Positions 54,440 through 64,000 of a DNA stretch of 64,000 nucleotides are shown here, one piece after another; position 1 is the first letter of the stretch, and each line of letters begins with the position of its first letter. Location of the stretch: contig NW_005178895.1 of assembly GCF_000350225.1 (NCBI RefSeq), positions 1 to 64,000 of the forward strand, written 5' to 3'. The position numbers and the translations under genes were made by a program. The notes under the pieces were generated by a model, which saw only the letters and a list, made by a program, of their open reading frames with translations, ran no database searches and was not told where the DNA came from. Source of the stretch: Chondrus crispus. Taxonomy: Eukaryota > Rhodophyta > Florideophyceae > Gigartinales > Gigartinaceae.

Positions 54440-54892
54440 TGTCGGGAGACCGACCGAAAAGGGGGCGGTCCGGAGGGGATTTTAGTAAAGGGTAAAAGGG
54501 TGGTAAATAGGGTTACCTTAAAGAGAGGGGGAAGAGCGGCAGGCTATTGCCCCGGAACCGCTACAGCTGGTGAGCACGGTCAGGGGACGGGGTTGTCGGG
54601 TTGATGGTTCAGATGATCGAATGTGCTGAGGTCGAAGACGAGTAGCGTCTTCGACCTGGCTTTATAGTCCTATTGACTCTACAACAAAAGTAGGCGCACT
54701 ACCATAAAAGGGAAGTTGCGCCACCCACGAAATATGTCTAAACGGTTACACCCTAAAACATGTAGAATTGTAGGTGGCACGTCCTTAAGGGACTCTATTA
54801 TTGATAGCTAAATGTAGCCTACATAATCCTTGAATTGATATTGATAACATAGAAGTGTGATATCTACTGTAGTCTAGTCAATAAGTCTAACA
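54440..54892 (-). repeat. 3' LTR of Copia-4
   Basis: Read on the minus strand it starts TGTTAGACTTATTG and ends GGTCTCCCGACA. It contains a dyad, GTCGAAGACGAGTAGCGTCTTCGAC on plus near 54630-54655, able to form a stem-loop. It is nearly identical to 60946-61398. Confidence 0.92.
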
Positions 54893-54904
54893 CTCCCCAA
54901 ACTT
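54893..54904 (-). other. Polypurine tract of Copia-4
   Basis: On the minus strand AGTTTGGGGAG directly abuts the TG of the 3' LTR. That position and G-rich composition are what plus-strand DNA priming in LTR elements requires. Confidence 0.6.
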
Positions 54905-55015
54905 TTTTCGTGACATATGTCACGTGTTCACGAATTGCGATTGATCCACTGTTCGATAGGATGTGTAAGAATTGACCGTTGTATCATTTCGATCAGTATA
55001 TCACTTTTCTTGACC

Positions 55016-57754
55016 TTAGTCAAAGAATCTGCGGGGTTGTTTTCGGAAGCGAATGAAGCCTATGGCGTGCAGTTCGTGTCTCTGGTATGCATCCTTGACA
55101 ACTTTAACATCGATCATTAGTCGTCTTTCGGATGTTATCTTTGCTTTAGTGATAACATCAAACAGGGATAGACTATCCGTAAGCATAACGATCGGAATGT
55201 CGAGCGATGTCATGGTGTGAAGATCGTTTTTCAATGCGAAGGCCATATCAAAAGCGCCAGCAAAGGCCATTGTTTCGCTTCCTAGGATAGATCTGGAAAC
55301 GCGTTTGGATTTGTGCGACGACCAGAACAATGGTTGGCAATTATCATTTGCATCAGCAAGGAAAATGATATATCCTAACTGAGAAGATCCGTCAAGGTTG
55401 TTTCCGTATGATGCATCGGAATAGACTTGTAACCGAAGACTTTTGTGGTCCAATTTAGGGAATTTGAGGACCTGATCTGTACTGGTAAGGAGATGTTTTA
55501 CCACAGAATTAAGTCCCTTAAAGTACTTTGTGGGGTCCGAGTTGAAGATTTCTTCAGTAACCTGAGCTGCCTGTGCAATAGAGCATGTAACATCCGGACG
55601 GGACTGAGTGGCCCAAGAGAGTTGGGCACGAAGTGAGCGAAAGGCTTTGAAAGAAGCTTCCTTACTGATGTTCTTAATCTTGGAGATATAGTGCTTCTGA
55701 TGTATTTGTAATCCGTTAGGTGTGGATTCAATCTTAATGCCTGCAAATTGGACCTTGTCGTAGTCCCTCGGTCGACATTTGAATTTCCTTTCGACACACT
55801 TGGCCTGTTGACAAAACTCTTCAGTGCCGGCTTGTAGACAGTCATCAACATAAGTAGCACATAGCCCAGTAAGCTTCTCTCTAATTCGTTTGAAGAAGAA
55901 GGCGGCATCGGTTACACTGGCCTTCATCCCAAGTTCCTTCTCTAGATGATGCCTTAACGTTCTACCCCAGTAGTTACCACTATCGGCTAGTCCGTACAAC
56001 GGCTTGACTAGTTTCAAGAGTTGATTAGAATCCAAGTCGAACTCAGATGAGGGTTTAACATAGACATCACGGGAGAGCTCTTCCGTACTCTGCAAATATG
56101 CCTGTGTGACATCTATTGAGAAGAGTCTAAAGTCAAAAAGAGCAGCAAGACCGACAAGTAGTTTGACGCTGAACTGTCGTGCCGTTGAGGTGTCGTAAAC
56201 GAATGACCGTTTCATCTTGTCCTTATGGCCTTGTACAACGTATCGGGCTTTCCATACTTCCTTGTTTGTTCCAGAGTTTTTTATGGCGAGGACGAATCGT
56301 CCATTTAAGATGAACTTCATAGCAAAGCACTACCTTCCAAGTACCTCTTTCGATCAGTCCTTCTATTTCTTCTCGTTTAGCTTTATCAAATTGTTGTGCA
56401 CGAGGATCATTGGGATGTATAACATCAGTAAGAAGGACGTTATTGGGTGGATTTGAGGCTTTGCCACTACGGAATGGAGCAGTTTGCTGGTAGAGAATAG
56501 ACTCGGGGGAAGCGTAGTATGGCTTGATTTGATAAGCGGTGAACGTTTGTCGATAAGTTCCTTCACTGTTCTGAACAGTTATCATTCGTCCGTGAACATT
56601 GCACACAAGGATGGACCAATCCATTGCTTCTCTTGCTCAGAGAAGACTAGAATCTTGTCTCCAAGATTATACACACGATCGGAGGCTGGAGGGATGTTCC
56701 GATTCAGAGCAGCAAGTAGACGTCGTTCTGCGATGATTGCGTTCATTTCCATCTGCGCAGTTGAAAGAATTTGCAATCTTTCACGCTGTGAAGGTATTTC
56801 CGTACTTATGATTGGGAAGCGCGGAACAATTCCGAAGACTAATAGAGAAGGGACTAGACCGTTCTCTCCGATTATGTCGTTCATTGCCTTGACTGCAATT
56901 TTCAGAAGAATGAACGGAGAGGCGTCCGGGAAGTCCGCTCGTACTTTTCTATAAATCCTTCGCAGCGGTCCGTGAAGACGTTCTCCAATACCTAACGACG
57001 AGTGGGCTTTTACACCAGATATGCGAAGTTGAATTCCAGCTTGTGCAGTTATCTCGCGCCATCGATCAGATGTGAATGCGGATCCTTGGTCAACGCGAAG
57101 TCTATTTGGAAGGCCAGTATACAAGGTACACCAGGCTTCGACGAAGGCTAGCCAAATACCTTCAACGTTTTGGCCATAAGTGGCGCCATGAGCGTCTAGA
57201 AAGATGGCTGACGAGAATCTAGTGGCTGTGTCGATGACGTGAAGTACTGCTTTTCCATCTAGAAACATCAGGTCAATGGACATCAGGTCAATGGACAATT
57301 CGTCACCGCACTTTAAGTCCTGTTCATTGGGTAGCAATACTTTAAAACGCACAGGAGTGGGGCCAAGGCGTTGACAGGTGTCACAAGAAGCTTGCAGAGA
57401 CTCGAGAAATTGCTTTGTGGCCTCATCAGCTTCAAAAGGGCGGGCCAAGCGAAGCAGATTCATGAGTTTCTCTGATGTGGGATGGGAAAAACCGCGATGA
57501 AGCTTGATCAGTTCGGCTTTGGTGAAGTGCGTTTTGGAGGAGTGATCCCACTCCAGATAGATGTGACCCAGCTTGCGCTGAAGGGGTATGTCAAGACCAA
57601 GCTTAGGCGATCGGGGCATGTTGTTGACGCTATCAATGAACATATGGTACTTGTCCAAGAGGTCAAGTCCAATAAGAAAGGGGACATTGGCCTTGACAAT
57701 GTCAACCTGTTCGCGAATTAAGTAACCATCAGCAATGGGAATGGATATGTTCAT
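55016..57754 (-). other. Copia-4 pol region: integrase, RT, RNase H (fossil)
   Basis: Reading down the minus strand: a protease-like remnant near 57780-57900; an integrase His-Cys region (HRGFSHPTSEKLMN...CDTCQ) near 57370-57510; an integrase core (ELSIDLMSIDLMFLDGKAVL, RLRVDQGSAF, HSSLGIGERLHGPLRRI) near 56950-57300; a reverse transcriptase (FRLFSIDVTQAYLQS, the catalytic box TYVDDCLQAG) near 55600-56150; and RNase H (VYSDASYGNNLDGSS, SETMAFAGAFDMAF) near 55200-55430. The motifs are well kept. The region is broken with a few breaks, so this copy is probably not autonomous. Confidence 0.88.
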
Positions 57755-58050
57755 GGATCCAAGTGAAGCTTGGGAGTCATTACCGAACCTGAAGTGTATC
57801 GGGCTCGGCCTGGGCTTGAATTTGGTGCCAGTGAATCGACAGTAGGCTTTGGTTTGAGCGAGGCCAACGACAGTTCGCTGGGCACCAGTGTCAAGACAAG
57901 CTCCATCCCACTTGGGCGCGTGGTTGGTCGTCCTAGCTCGTGCAGGACTATGGTCCCGGATGGTGTTGTAGATTTTGATTTTACACCGCTTCTTTCCGCA
58001 GACAGTCTCAAAGGAATTGGTTTTACTTTGTGGGTGTTGACTGCTGCTAC

Positions 58051-59592
58051 TTAAAAATCCATTGGATCCAGGCTATCTACAGTGTCCCACAGTACTTCTT
58101 CCTCTTTGATTGGCGTGTGAGCAACTTGATGATGAGTAACAGCCTGATCGGCAAAGTCATCATCATCGTTGAGGGTGACATTGGTGAGAATGACTTCACC
58201 GGGGTCATGTTGTGCCTGGTCGTCCGTGAAGGCAGTGAAGTCGATCTCATAAGCACCTAAGGCATGTTCTGCTTGCTCGCAGAGCTCGTATAGGATTCGC
58301 TTGGCTGGTCTGGTCTGTAACATATGGCTGACATTTTTTCTGAGAGCCATAGGTTTAGGACAGTCCCTAATGAGGTGATATTTGCTTCCACAATTGTGGC
58401 AAGCACGTATATTACCGAAGCGATCCGTACCATTCTCGGTCTGGGCGGGGTTGTGGGAGAAACGTTGGAGAGGATATGGCGTCCTTGGATTTGAAGAAGC
58501 GGAACCAGGGCGGCGGGGGATGCCATACGTGTTCTGACGTTGAAAGTGAATACCAGGGATGGAAGGCAAGGGCTGGGTACGGGAAATGTCAAGCTGATCA
58601 CAGCGGCGTCCTTTTTTCTGCTTCTGCTCTTGTAGCCAAGCGGCGTCAAGGGCAGTATAGAGCTGTTGAAATGTCCAGGGGGGTATGGCAGCCAAACTTT
58701 GTGTTAATACACTCTTAGTCCACTCGACTCCAATCACAGCATCGTGCAGATACTCCGTTTTGTCTTGTTCCGATTGGTGCGTGGGAGGACCTTGTGGGAT
58801 GTACTTTGTGATTGTTTCACGAAGTTCTTCCAATGCTTCTGACACAGGGATTCTTTTCGTCTCCAAAATTCGTGAAAGTCGGAGATTTTGGAGGAGTTTA
58901 CGAACTCTATTTTGTCGTGTCAGGCTATTGAACTCGTTAACCATGAGTAAAGTAGCAGAATTGAAGTCTTGGGCATGTTGGATGACCTGAGAGCGATAAT
59001 ATCTTTTCGCTTCACCATCAAAAACGTTATGGAAGAATCGGAGCATTTGCTCGTCACTGAAGTGGAAATCTTCAGCACAATCGCGATAGTTGTTGATTGC
59101 GCCATGAATATCTTCTCGGATTTTTCCAGTGTACCGGTCCTCCTTTTTGAATCTTGACGAAATATTGTGAGCAATCTTGGAGTTCGGGGCTTCAACTGTC
59201 GGCAGGAACGATTGATGACTTCCTTGTGTGGACCCGGAGGCGGAACTGGTGAGACCTTGATTGGCGAGGATACGGTCAGTGTCATCGACATAGAGCATGT
59301 TTATCAGACCGTGAGAAATACGGTTGGTGGTAGGGTGCGGGGTGTATGACAATCCTTTGACCACAAGGTAATCACGGATAAGTCGATATAAAACAGTAGG
59401 GCCTCGTAACATTTCCCTTGCGTATAGAACTTCGGGGGGAAGGTCAGCACGAAGGTTACTACAACAAACATTGGGGTCAGGTTGGGGGTCCGCCATTACG
59501 TGCAGGGCTATTGTAGCCTTAACATCGCATTGGATCATGGATCGGGGTTCATAACTTGTTAAAGCATCTCGGATTCCATTTAGAGTAGCCAT
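58051..59592 (-). CDS. Copia-4 gag polyprotein
   Basis: The 513-residue frame looks whole. The N-terminal and middle parts are helical capsid-like sequence (DHIGAINNYRDCAEDF-like, FHNVFDGEAKRYYRSQVIQH, NEFNSLTRQNRVRKLLQNL). A CCHC zinc knuckle, CHNCGSKYHLIRDC, lies at about residues 395-410 and should bind the packaged RNA. A Lys/Arg-containing linker and an acidic tail (NVTLNDDDDFADQ) close the protein. It sits between the repeat-rich leader and the pol region. Confidence 0.82.
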   Translation of the reverse strand: MATLNGIRDALTSYEPRSMIQCDVKATIALHVMADPQPDPNVCCSNLRADLPPEVLYAREMLRGPTVLYRLIRDYLVVKGLSYTPHPTTNRISHGLINMLYVDDTDRILANQGLTSSASGSTQGSHQSFLPTVEAPNSKIAHNISSRFKKEDRYTGKIREDIHGAINNYRDCAEDFHFSDEQMLRFFHNVFDGEAKRYYRSQVIQHAQDFNSATLLMVNEFNSLTRQNRVRKLLQNLRLSRILETKRIPVSEALEELRETITKYIPQGPPTHQSEQDKTEYLHDAVIGVEWTKSVLTQSLAAIPPWTFQQLYTALDAAWLQEQKQKKGRRCDQLDISRTQPLPSIPGIHFQRQNTYGIPRRPGSASSNPRTPYPLQRFSHNPAQTENGTDRFGNIRACHNCGSKYHLIRDCPKPMALRKNVSHMLQTRPAKRILYELCEQAEHALGAYEIDFTAFTDDQAQHDPGEVILTNVTLNDDDDFADQAVTHHQVAHTPIKEEEVLWDTVDSLDPMDF

Positions 59593-59652
59593 ATTAAAAA
59601 TTATTGCAAAATAATAGATAAAATGGATCCGGGCTAAACGCGAACGTTAACG

Positions 59653-59900
59653 TCAAAAAATGTTCCTGTGGTACGTGGTGTGTGTACTACGTGTAAACGT
59701 GTGGTGTTTTGTACCCTTAGTGGTATTGCAGACACGTGTGTAGGTGTTCAATAGTAGTGCGCGTGTATGCGTAGTCGATATCAACACGTGGGTGGGTGTG
59801 CGTGTAGTAACACGCGGTTGCGTGTGCGCGCAGTTACACGTGGTTGCGTGCACAATAACAACACGTGTGTGTGTGGCGGGTAAGCACACGTGGATGCGTG
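59653..59900. repeat. GTGT/CACGTG degenerate tandem repeat in the Copia-4 leader
   Basis: About 250 bp made of degenerate units such as AACACGTGGGTGGGTGTGCG and TACACGTGGTTGCGTG. At least six CACGTG palindromes lie about 25-40 bases apart. It sits between the extra zinc-finger ORF and gag. It could bind basic helix-loop-helix or bZIP factors, or be a simple expansion. Open frames across it are artefacts of the repeat. Confidence 0.7.
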
Positions 59901-59999
59901 GTGGCGCCGAAAAAATTCTTCAGTGACAAGTGTCCCTTTCAAATATTGTAAAAACTTTAGAAAATTTTAACAATTACAGTTTGGCCAAACAATTTCCAA

Positions 60000-60722
60000 T
60001 TACTTCTGGATAGTGCGCCGCTTGCGGAGGGCGCGGTGATGGATAGTGCCGGCGTAATGCTGGTCTGCGTCGTGTGCGTTAGCAAAGCGCTTGACACAAA
60101 CCTTGCAGTGTAATTTTTCGCGTGGGTATGATGCTGCAGAAACTACCCGCTGATGTGGTTGACCAGCTTCGTGGACTCGGCGCTGACGATAACTCGTACA
60201 GGTTTGAGCGCAAGGGCGGCAAAGGTATTGCGTAGGACGGCGGCGTGGGGGATTTGCTCTACGTCGTGCGCGCTGAGTAGCTACGCGGTAGATGGTAAGT
60301 GCGCGGCCCTCGTCGAGGTCGAGAGACGGCGCAGCGGCGGTAGAAGTTTCCTCGTCCGAAGCTTCTACTGCCTCTATATCGACGAGGCGGGGGGCCGTAA
60401 ACAGCGTAGAATGCAAGGCGCAGCCGTCAAGCTGGACCGGCGATACAGGTGGAGTGGTATCGCCGCGGGGGGGCGTTCGGGAGATGTAGGCAATTGGCGG
60501 CGGGGAAGCGGATGTGGACGGACGGACACGGAGCGGCGAGCTTGAACGCATAGACGGAGTGCCGTGATACGGCGGTGGCGATGCGGCGGCGGTAACGAGG
60601 GCGGCGGCGGCGGCGATGCGGCGTTCCGGAATTACGTCGGGGTGGTTGGTAGGGCGCTTTACCCGTGCCATTAACAACTGCGCTAATGCGCCAGGCGTAC
60701 AGTATCTTTCCAGTACGCCCAA
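60000..60722 (-). CDS. Extra ORF in Copia-4: two-finger C2H2 zinc-finger protein
   Basis: An intact 240-residue frame lies between the 5' LTR and gag, where Copia elements normally have only leader. It carries two tandem fingers of the spacing C-x2-C-x12-H-x5-H: Cys168, Cys171, His184, His190 and Cys206, Cys209, His222, His228. This spacing is typical of U1-type/JAZ zinc fingers that bind RNA or RNA-DNA structures. The first 150 residues are Ala/Pro/Ser-rich with an acidic patch (EAVEASDEET), and basic runs (RARRRANPPRRRP, RKRRTIQK) flank the fingers. The true start could be the second Met (codon 18). Whether it is a captured host gene or an old accessory gene is unknown. Confidence 0.65.
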   Translation of the reverse strand: MGVLERYCTPGALAQLLMARVKRPTNHPDVIPERRIAAAAALVTAAASPPPYHGTPSMRSSSPLRVRPSTSASPPPIAYISRTPPRGDTTPPVSPVQLDGCALHSTLFTAPRLVDIEAVEASDEETSTAAAPSLDLDEGRALTIYRVATQRARRRANPPRRRPTQYLCRPCAQTCTSYRQRRVHEAGQPHQRVVSAASYPREKLHCKVCVKRFANAHDADQHYAGTIHHRALRKRRTIQK

Positions 60723-60945
60723 ATGTATAACGTCCGCTGTAAAATTAGACAGTAATTATTACAGTGAACGTTAGGGACAAAACTGTTTCTTGTGAAAAAA
60801 ATTTCTTGATTTCCAATTCGGCTGATTGAATAAGGCGGCCTTATTCCGGAGGAGCGAACGAGTTGATTCAATGGTTGGTTAAGGCGCGCCTTATTCCAGG
60901 GACGGGGCAGGACCAAACGGGGCGGCGGTCCCGTAAACTTATAAG

Positions 60946-61398
60946 TGTCGGGAGACCGACCGAAAAGGGGGCGGTCCGGAGGGGATTTTAGTAAAGGGTA
61001 AAAGGGTGGTAAATAGGGTTACCTTAAAGAGAGGGGGAAGAGCGGCAGGCTATTGCCCCGGAACCGCTACAGTTGGTGAGCACGGTCAGGGGACCAGGTT
61101 GTCGGGTTGATGGTTCAGGTGATCGAATGTGTTGAGGTCGAAGACGAGTAGCGTCTTCGACCTGGCTTTATAGTCCTATTGACTCTACAACAAAAGTAGG
61201 CGCACTACCATAAAAGGGAAGTTGCGCCACCCACGAAATATGTCTAAACGGTTACACCCTAAAACATGTAGAATTGTAGGTGGCACGTCCTTAAGGGACT
61301 CTATTATTGATAGCTAAATGTAGCCTACATAATCCTTGAATTGATATTGATAACATAGAAGTGTGATATCTACTGTAGTCTAGTCAATAAGTCTAACA
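60946..61398 (-). repeat. 5' LTR of Copia-4
   Basis: 453 bp, same sequence as 54440-54892 apart from about five substitutions (for example CAGTTGG for CAGCTGG and GACCAGG for GACGGGG). It is followed on plus by the duplicated ATACG. Confidence 0.92.
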
Positions 61399-61403
61399 AT
61401 ACG

Positions 61404-63229
61404 AGCGACCGGAGTGAGTGTCTGTCTCTGCCAATTGTAGAGCAGCTTTGCGTCACTTTAAATCCCCGCCCGGATCTTTGGAAAAGTAATTTTTTTGTGC
61501 TTAATATTCAAGCAGAACGGATCCAATACAATAATTTTTCTTTCCGATCTTTAAAGGACGGAAAATGAAGTTTTAACTGAGTCCGTTTACATAGATCTCA
61601 TCGGGTAGATATTTTTGAGCAGCGACGAAGACTGACGACATTGCAATAGTATGTCTCCACTTTGGGGTTGAAACAGTCGAAGCAGAGGACAAAGTCATCT
61701 TGAAAAGAGAGACAAGTACATTATTAATGTACGTAGGTCGGGTGTGTCATGAGCAACTGTTCCACATAGATTAGTAGCCAAAGAAACGGTAACATCTCAA
61801 CACTTCTACCCAGTTGAAGACACATCCGCCTGCAAACACGATTTAAGTCGCTGAAGGCGTCATTGCTAGAGACGGGTGCGTCGATTTGCGAGTAGATAAA
61901 ATATCTTTTGCATGAATCATCTGAACAGAACAGAATAGTACAACAGAACTAAGAACACAAAAAAGAACAGAACAACGCAACAGATACAAAATGGTGCATC
62001 AGTTTCCCGTTCACCTTCAATCTGCCCATACTGCTCTAACAAACCCCGAATCATTGTCGACACTCCCTGTGTGTGTGATAAACTTGAACCAACACCACCT
62101 AACCTTTACCTGCTTGTAACACCGCACCATCATGTCCAACTCAACTCTCATCAATTTTCAATGCTAATCACCTTGCCTTCTACAAACATTCAAAGAAAGC
62201 AACTCGCCAAATAGTAAAATCAAGCGCCTTTAGGCCTCCTTTCACAGCCACACCAGCCGCACTACTTATTTTGCAACGGTCCCCACCCCCATCATCCCCC
62301 TTATGGCGAATTCCGCAATAGTTCGGTCTCTATCCTGCGAATCAACGTCTCGCCCCCGTCCCCACCTGTAAAGTCAGTCAATGTCAACATCGCTTTCCAA
62401 TGCAGCCATCTTCCGCACTGTTTACAGTGCAGTCAGCCCAGATACCAATTCAATGTAGACCACCTATCGGGTACCCATTCTTCGCAAGATTGCTCGACAC
62501 CACTCCGTCTACGCCCCTCCCCGCTGTCGCGACTGAAAAAATACCCGATCGCACTCTCGCGACAAACTCCCATCTCTATCCGTTTCCCACTCTCTTTAAC
62601 CCGTTCCAAATTACATTACCGCCTCTTCTTGCTCTATAAATCAAACTCGCCGTTTTGAGCTTGTAGAGGGGGCCGAAACAAAGCGAATTTTGTGGTTGTT
62701 TTGGGAATCGGTGTTGTCGTTGTGAAGATATGATTGTTTGAGTTATGCGAGGTGGATCAAAAATGGGTACAGTACTTGGGTGGCACGGGGAGAGAGAAAA
62801 AGGTCTTTACTATTATTATGGGGCGTTCAGTGTCAGAAGTGAGCAGATGAAGGTCAAAAAACATGAGGTGGTAGTTTGGGCGTACTGGTCGCAATGGGAA
62901 AGACCATTCATCCAGGGATGGATCAGGTTTAGCGTGGGTAACAGCACGAGTAACTATATTTATTTTTCTCCAGAGGCAACGCTTGGTATCCTTCGTTTGT
63001 CAGAAAATGTAGTGCTTGTCGTTTTATGATTGAGATTGTTTGTTGCGGGAAAATGGTAACCCATAGCATCCGATGCACGACTACGCAATTGCATGCCTTC
63101 AGGTGAATGTCTAAATTGAGTCTAAATAGGTCGATATCTTTAGACATTACAGTCTATATACAGTGTTCACTCGCACATTTAATTTTATTTCTTTGCTTCT
63201 TTATTTCATTGAAATTAATGTTCATCCAA
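61404..63229. other. No convincing gene
   Basis: The stretch is AT-rich to 62000, then C/T-rich (61990-62640). A 94-codon plus-strand frame at 62745-63029 (with GLYYYYGAF and WAYWSQWERPFIQGW) has no recognisable motif and could be chance or a single exon. A TATA-like CTCTATAAAT lies at 62632. I see no mobile element ends. Confidence 0.35.
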
Positions 63230-63715
63230 TGCAACCCATGCTCTGTGAACTGCACAATATGACTGTATGCTGATGTTTCTACAACGAGAGATGACGTGTT
63301 GGGCTAAAATTGAATATTGAAATATATAGGCAAAATCAAATTCGAACAGTATTGGTTCGTACTATTCCATATAGTTTCATTGCTTATTTATCCCCTTTAA
63401 TCAATGGTCGGCCATTGCGAAGACATGCTCTGTTAACTGCAGAGCCTGACGTAATAATGACGTTTCTACAGCGCGGGATGACGTGTTGGGTTAAAATTGT
63501 ATTAAAATGTATGTCCCAAATCGAATGCGCACAGTAGTTGTTCGTACTATTTCATATATTTTCTTTGGCAGTCTATCATGCTCAGGGAGTCATACTCTGC
63601 GGACTGCAGAGCATGACGTAATAGTCACGTTTCTACGCCGCGGGATGACACGTTACCTTAAAATAGAATTTTAAATATACATTATTCGAAACAAATGCAA
63701 ACAGTAAAGGGCCAT
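63230..63715. repeat. Three-copy tandem repeat, ~170-190-bp unit
   Basis: A unit marked by CTCTG(T/C)(G/T)(A/G)ACTGCA, TGACGTAATA, GTTTCTAC, GGGATGACGTGTT and (A/T)TCGTACTATT recurs three times. The word GTTTCTAC lies at 63275, 63462 and 63629, giving periods of about 187 and 167 bases. Copies are diverged. Each has TGACG words like those bound by bZIP factors. Downstream, GGGTGACGTT/GGGTGACGTC recur near 63825 and 63853. Confidence 0.65.
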
Positions 63716-64000
63716 TTGCGGATCTTGGGGTGACAGGTGCGGCTTTTGATGCCCCTGGGGAGGTGAAGTTCTAGTCCTGGGGGTGTTTTAGGGGCGACTA
63801 CCCCAATTGAGGTGGCATTGAAGGGTGACGTTCCTCATTCATCCAATTCTGAGGGTGACGTCGCCCTAAGAAAACGACATGTTGAAACATGCCGATCTTT
63901 GTCTGTGTCTATAGGGCGACATTGGATCGTTTTCTGAGATTGATGTGATTTCAGTTGGAAATATAGAATGACTTCATATGCGAAACACCGGCAACTTCTA

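Larger units (their letters stand above)
54440..61398 (-). mobile_element. Copia-4: young Ty1/Copia element with extra zinc-finger ORF
   Basis: Two LTRs of 453 bp (54440-54892 and 60946-61398) are flanked by the target duplication ATACG (54435-54439 and 61399-61403). I count about five differences between them, near 1 percent, so insertion was recent. Genes run on the minus strand: from the 5' LTR (60946-61398) come an extra 240-aa ORF (60000-60722), a GTGT/CACGTG repeat, gag (58051-59592), a protease-integrase part and a reverse transcriptase/RNase H part down to 55016. A polypurine tract lies at 54893-54904 next to the 3' LTR. Despite the young LTRs the pol part is broken, with a few breaks. 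Confidence 0.93.

Noticed and set aside
59653-59926. Frames of 60-78 codons on both strands (Thr/His-rich or Val/Cys-rich)
   Set aside because: They translate the GTGT/CACGTG repeat.
1-64000. CRISPR arrays, rRNA and tRNA genes, bacterial operons
   Set aside because: No regularly spaced short repeats with unique spacers, no rRNA signature blocks and no convincing cloverleaf were seen; the content is eukaryotic.

Overview
This window is a eukaryotic, transposon-packed stretch of nuclear DNA. Evidence for a eukaryote: four Ty1/Copia elements, a chromodomain Ty3/Gypsy element with a related solo LTR, a piggyBac-like element, an Academ-like element, two PIF/Harbinger transposase genes, and one probable host gene with short GT-AG introns. 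The mix (plant-type Harbinger, chromovirus, Academ, piggyBac) would suit an alga or another protist. A red alga is my best guess, but nothing here fixes the species.

Layout. 1-5838: Copia-1, cut by the window edge, with a whole 1181-aa pol and a convergent antisense ORF. 5839-9885: CT-rich repeats and a HARBI1-like transposase gene. 9886-18553: Copia-2, bounded by CTCAG duplications. Its 3' LTR is split by a 4.17-kb piggyBac-like transposon (14223-18391) whose transposase has a YqaJ-type PD-(D/E)XK nuclease embedded between its catalytic aspartates. 19395-25598: a decayed Academ-like transposon with transposase core, FEN/XPG-type nuclease and CXC cysteine domain. 26172-28711: a Copia-3 fragment carrying a 1.04-kb insertion and cut by the Gypsy element. 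28712-41540: the chromodomain Gypsy element, with tandem repeats and a large antisense ORF between pol and the 3' LTR. 41565-42485: a broken methylthioadenosine/S-adenosylhomocysteine deaminase pseudogene. 42486-45905: small unknown ORFs and a MITE. 45906-50115: a dead plant-type Harbinger with terminal inverted repeats, TTA duplications, Myb-like and transposase genes, and a nested solo Gypsy LTR. 50912-52921 (or beyond): an intron-rich coiled-coil host gene. 54440-61398: a recently inserted Copia-4 on the minus strand, with near-identical LTRs and an extra two-finger zinc-finger ORF before gag. 61399-64000: no convincing gene, but a three-copy tandem repeat.

The points most worth a second look are: the piggyBac/YqaJ fusion with an ATAT target duplication; the antisense or extra ORFs carried by three of the LTR elements, one with a possible Cys-His-Asp hydrolase site; and the mismatched flanks of the Gypsy element, which suggest it joins two formerly separate loci.

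All family calls come from reading motifs by eye. No database search was run.
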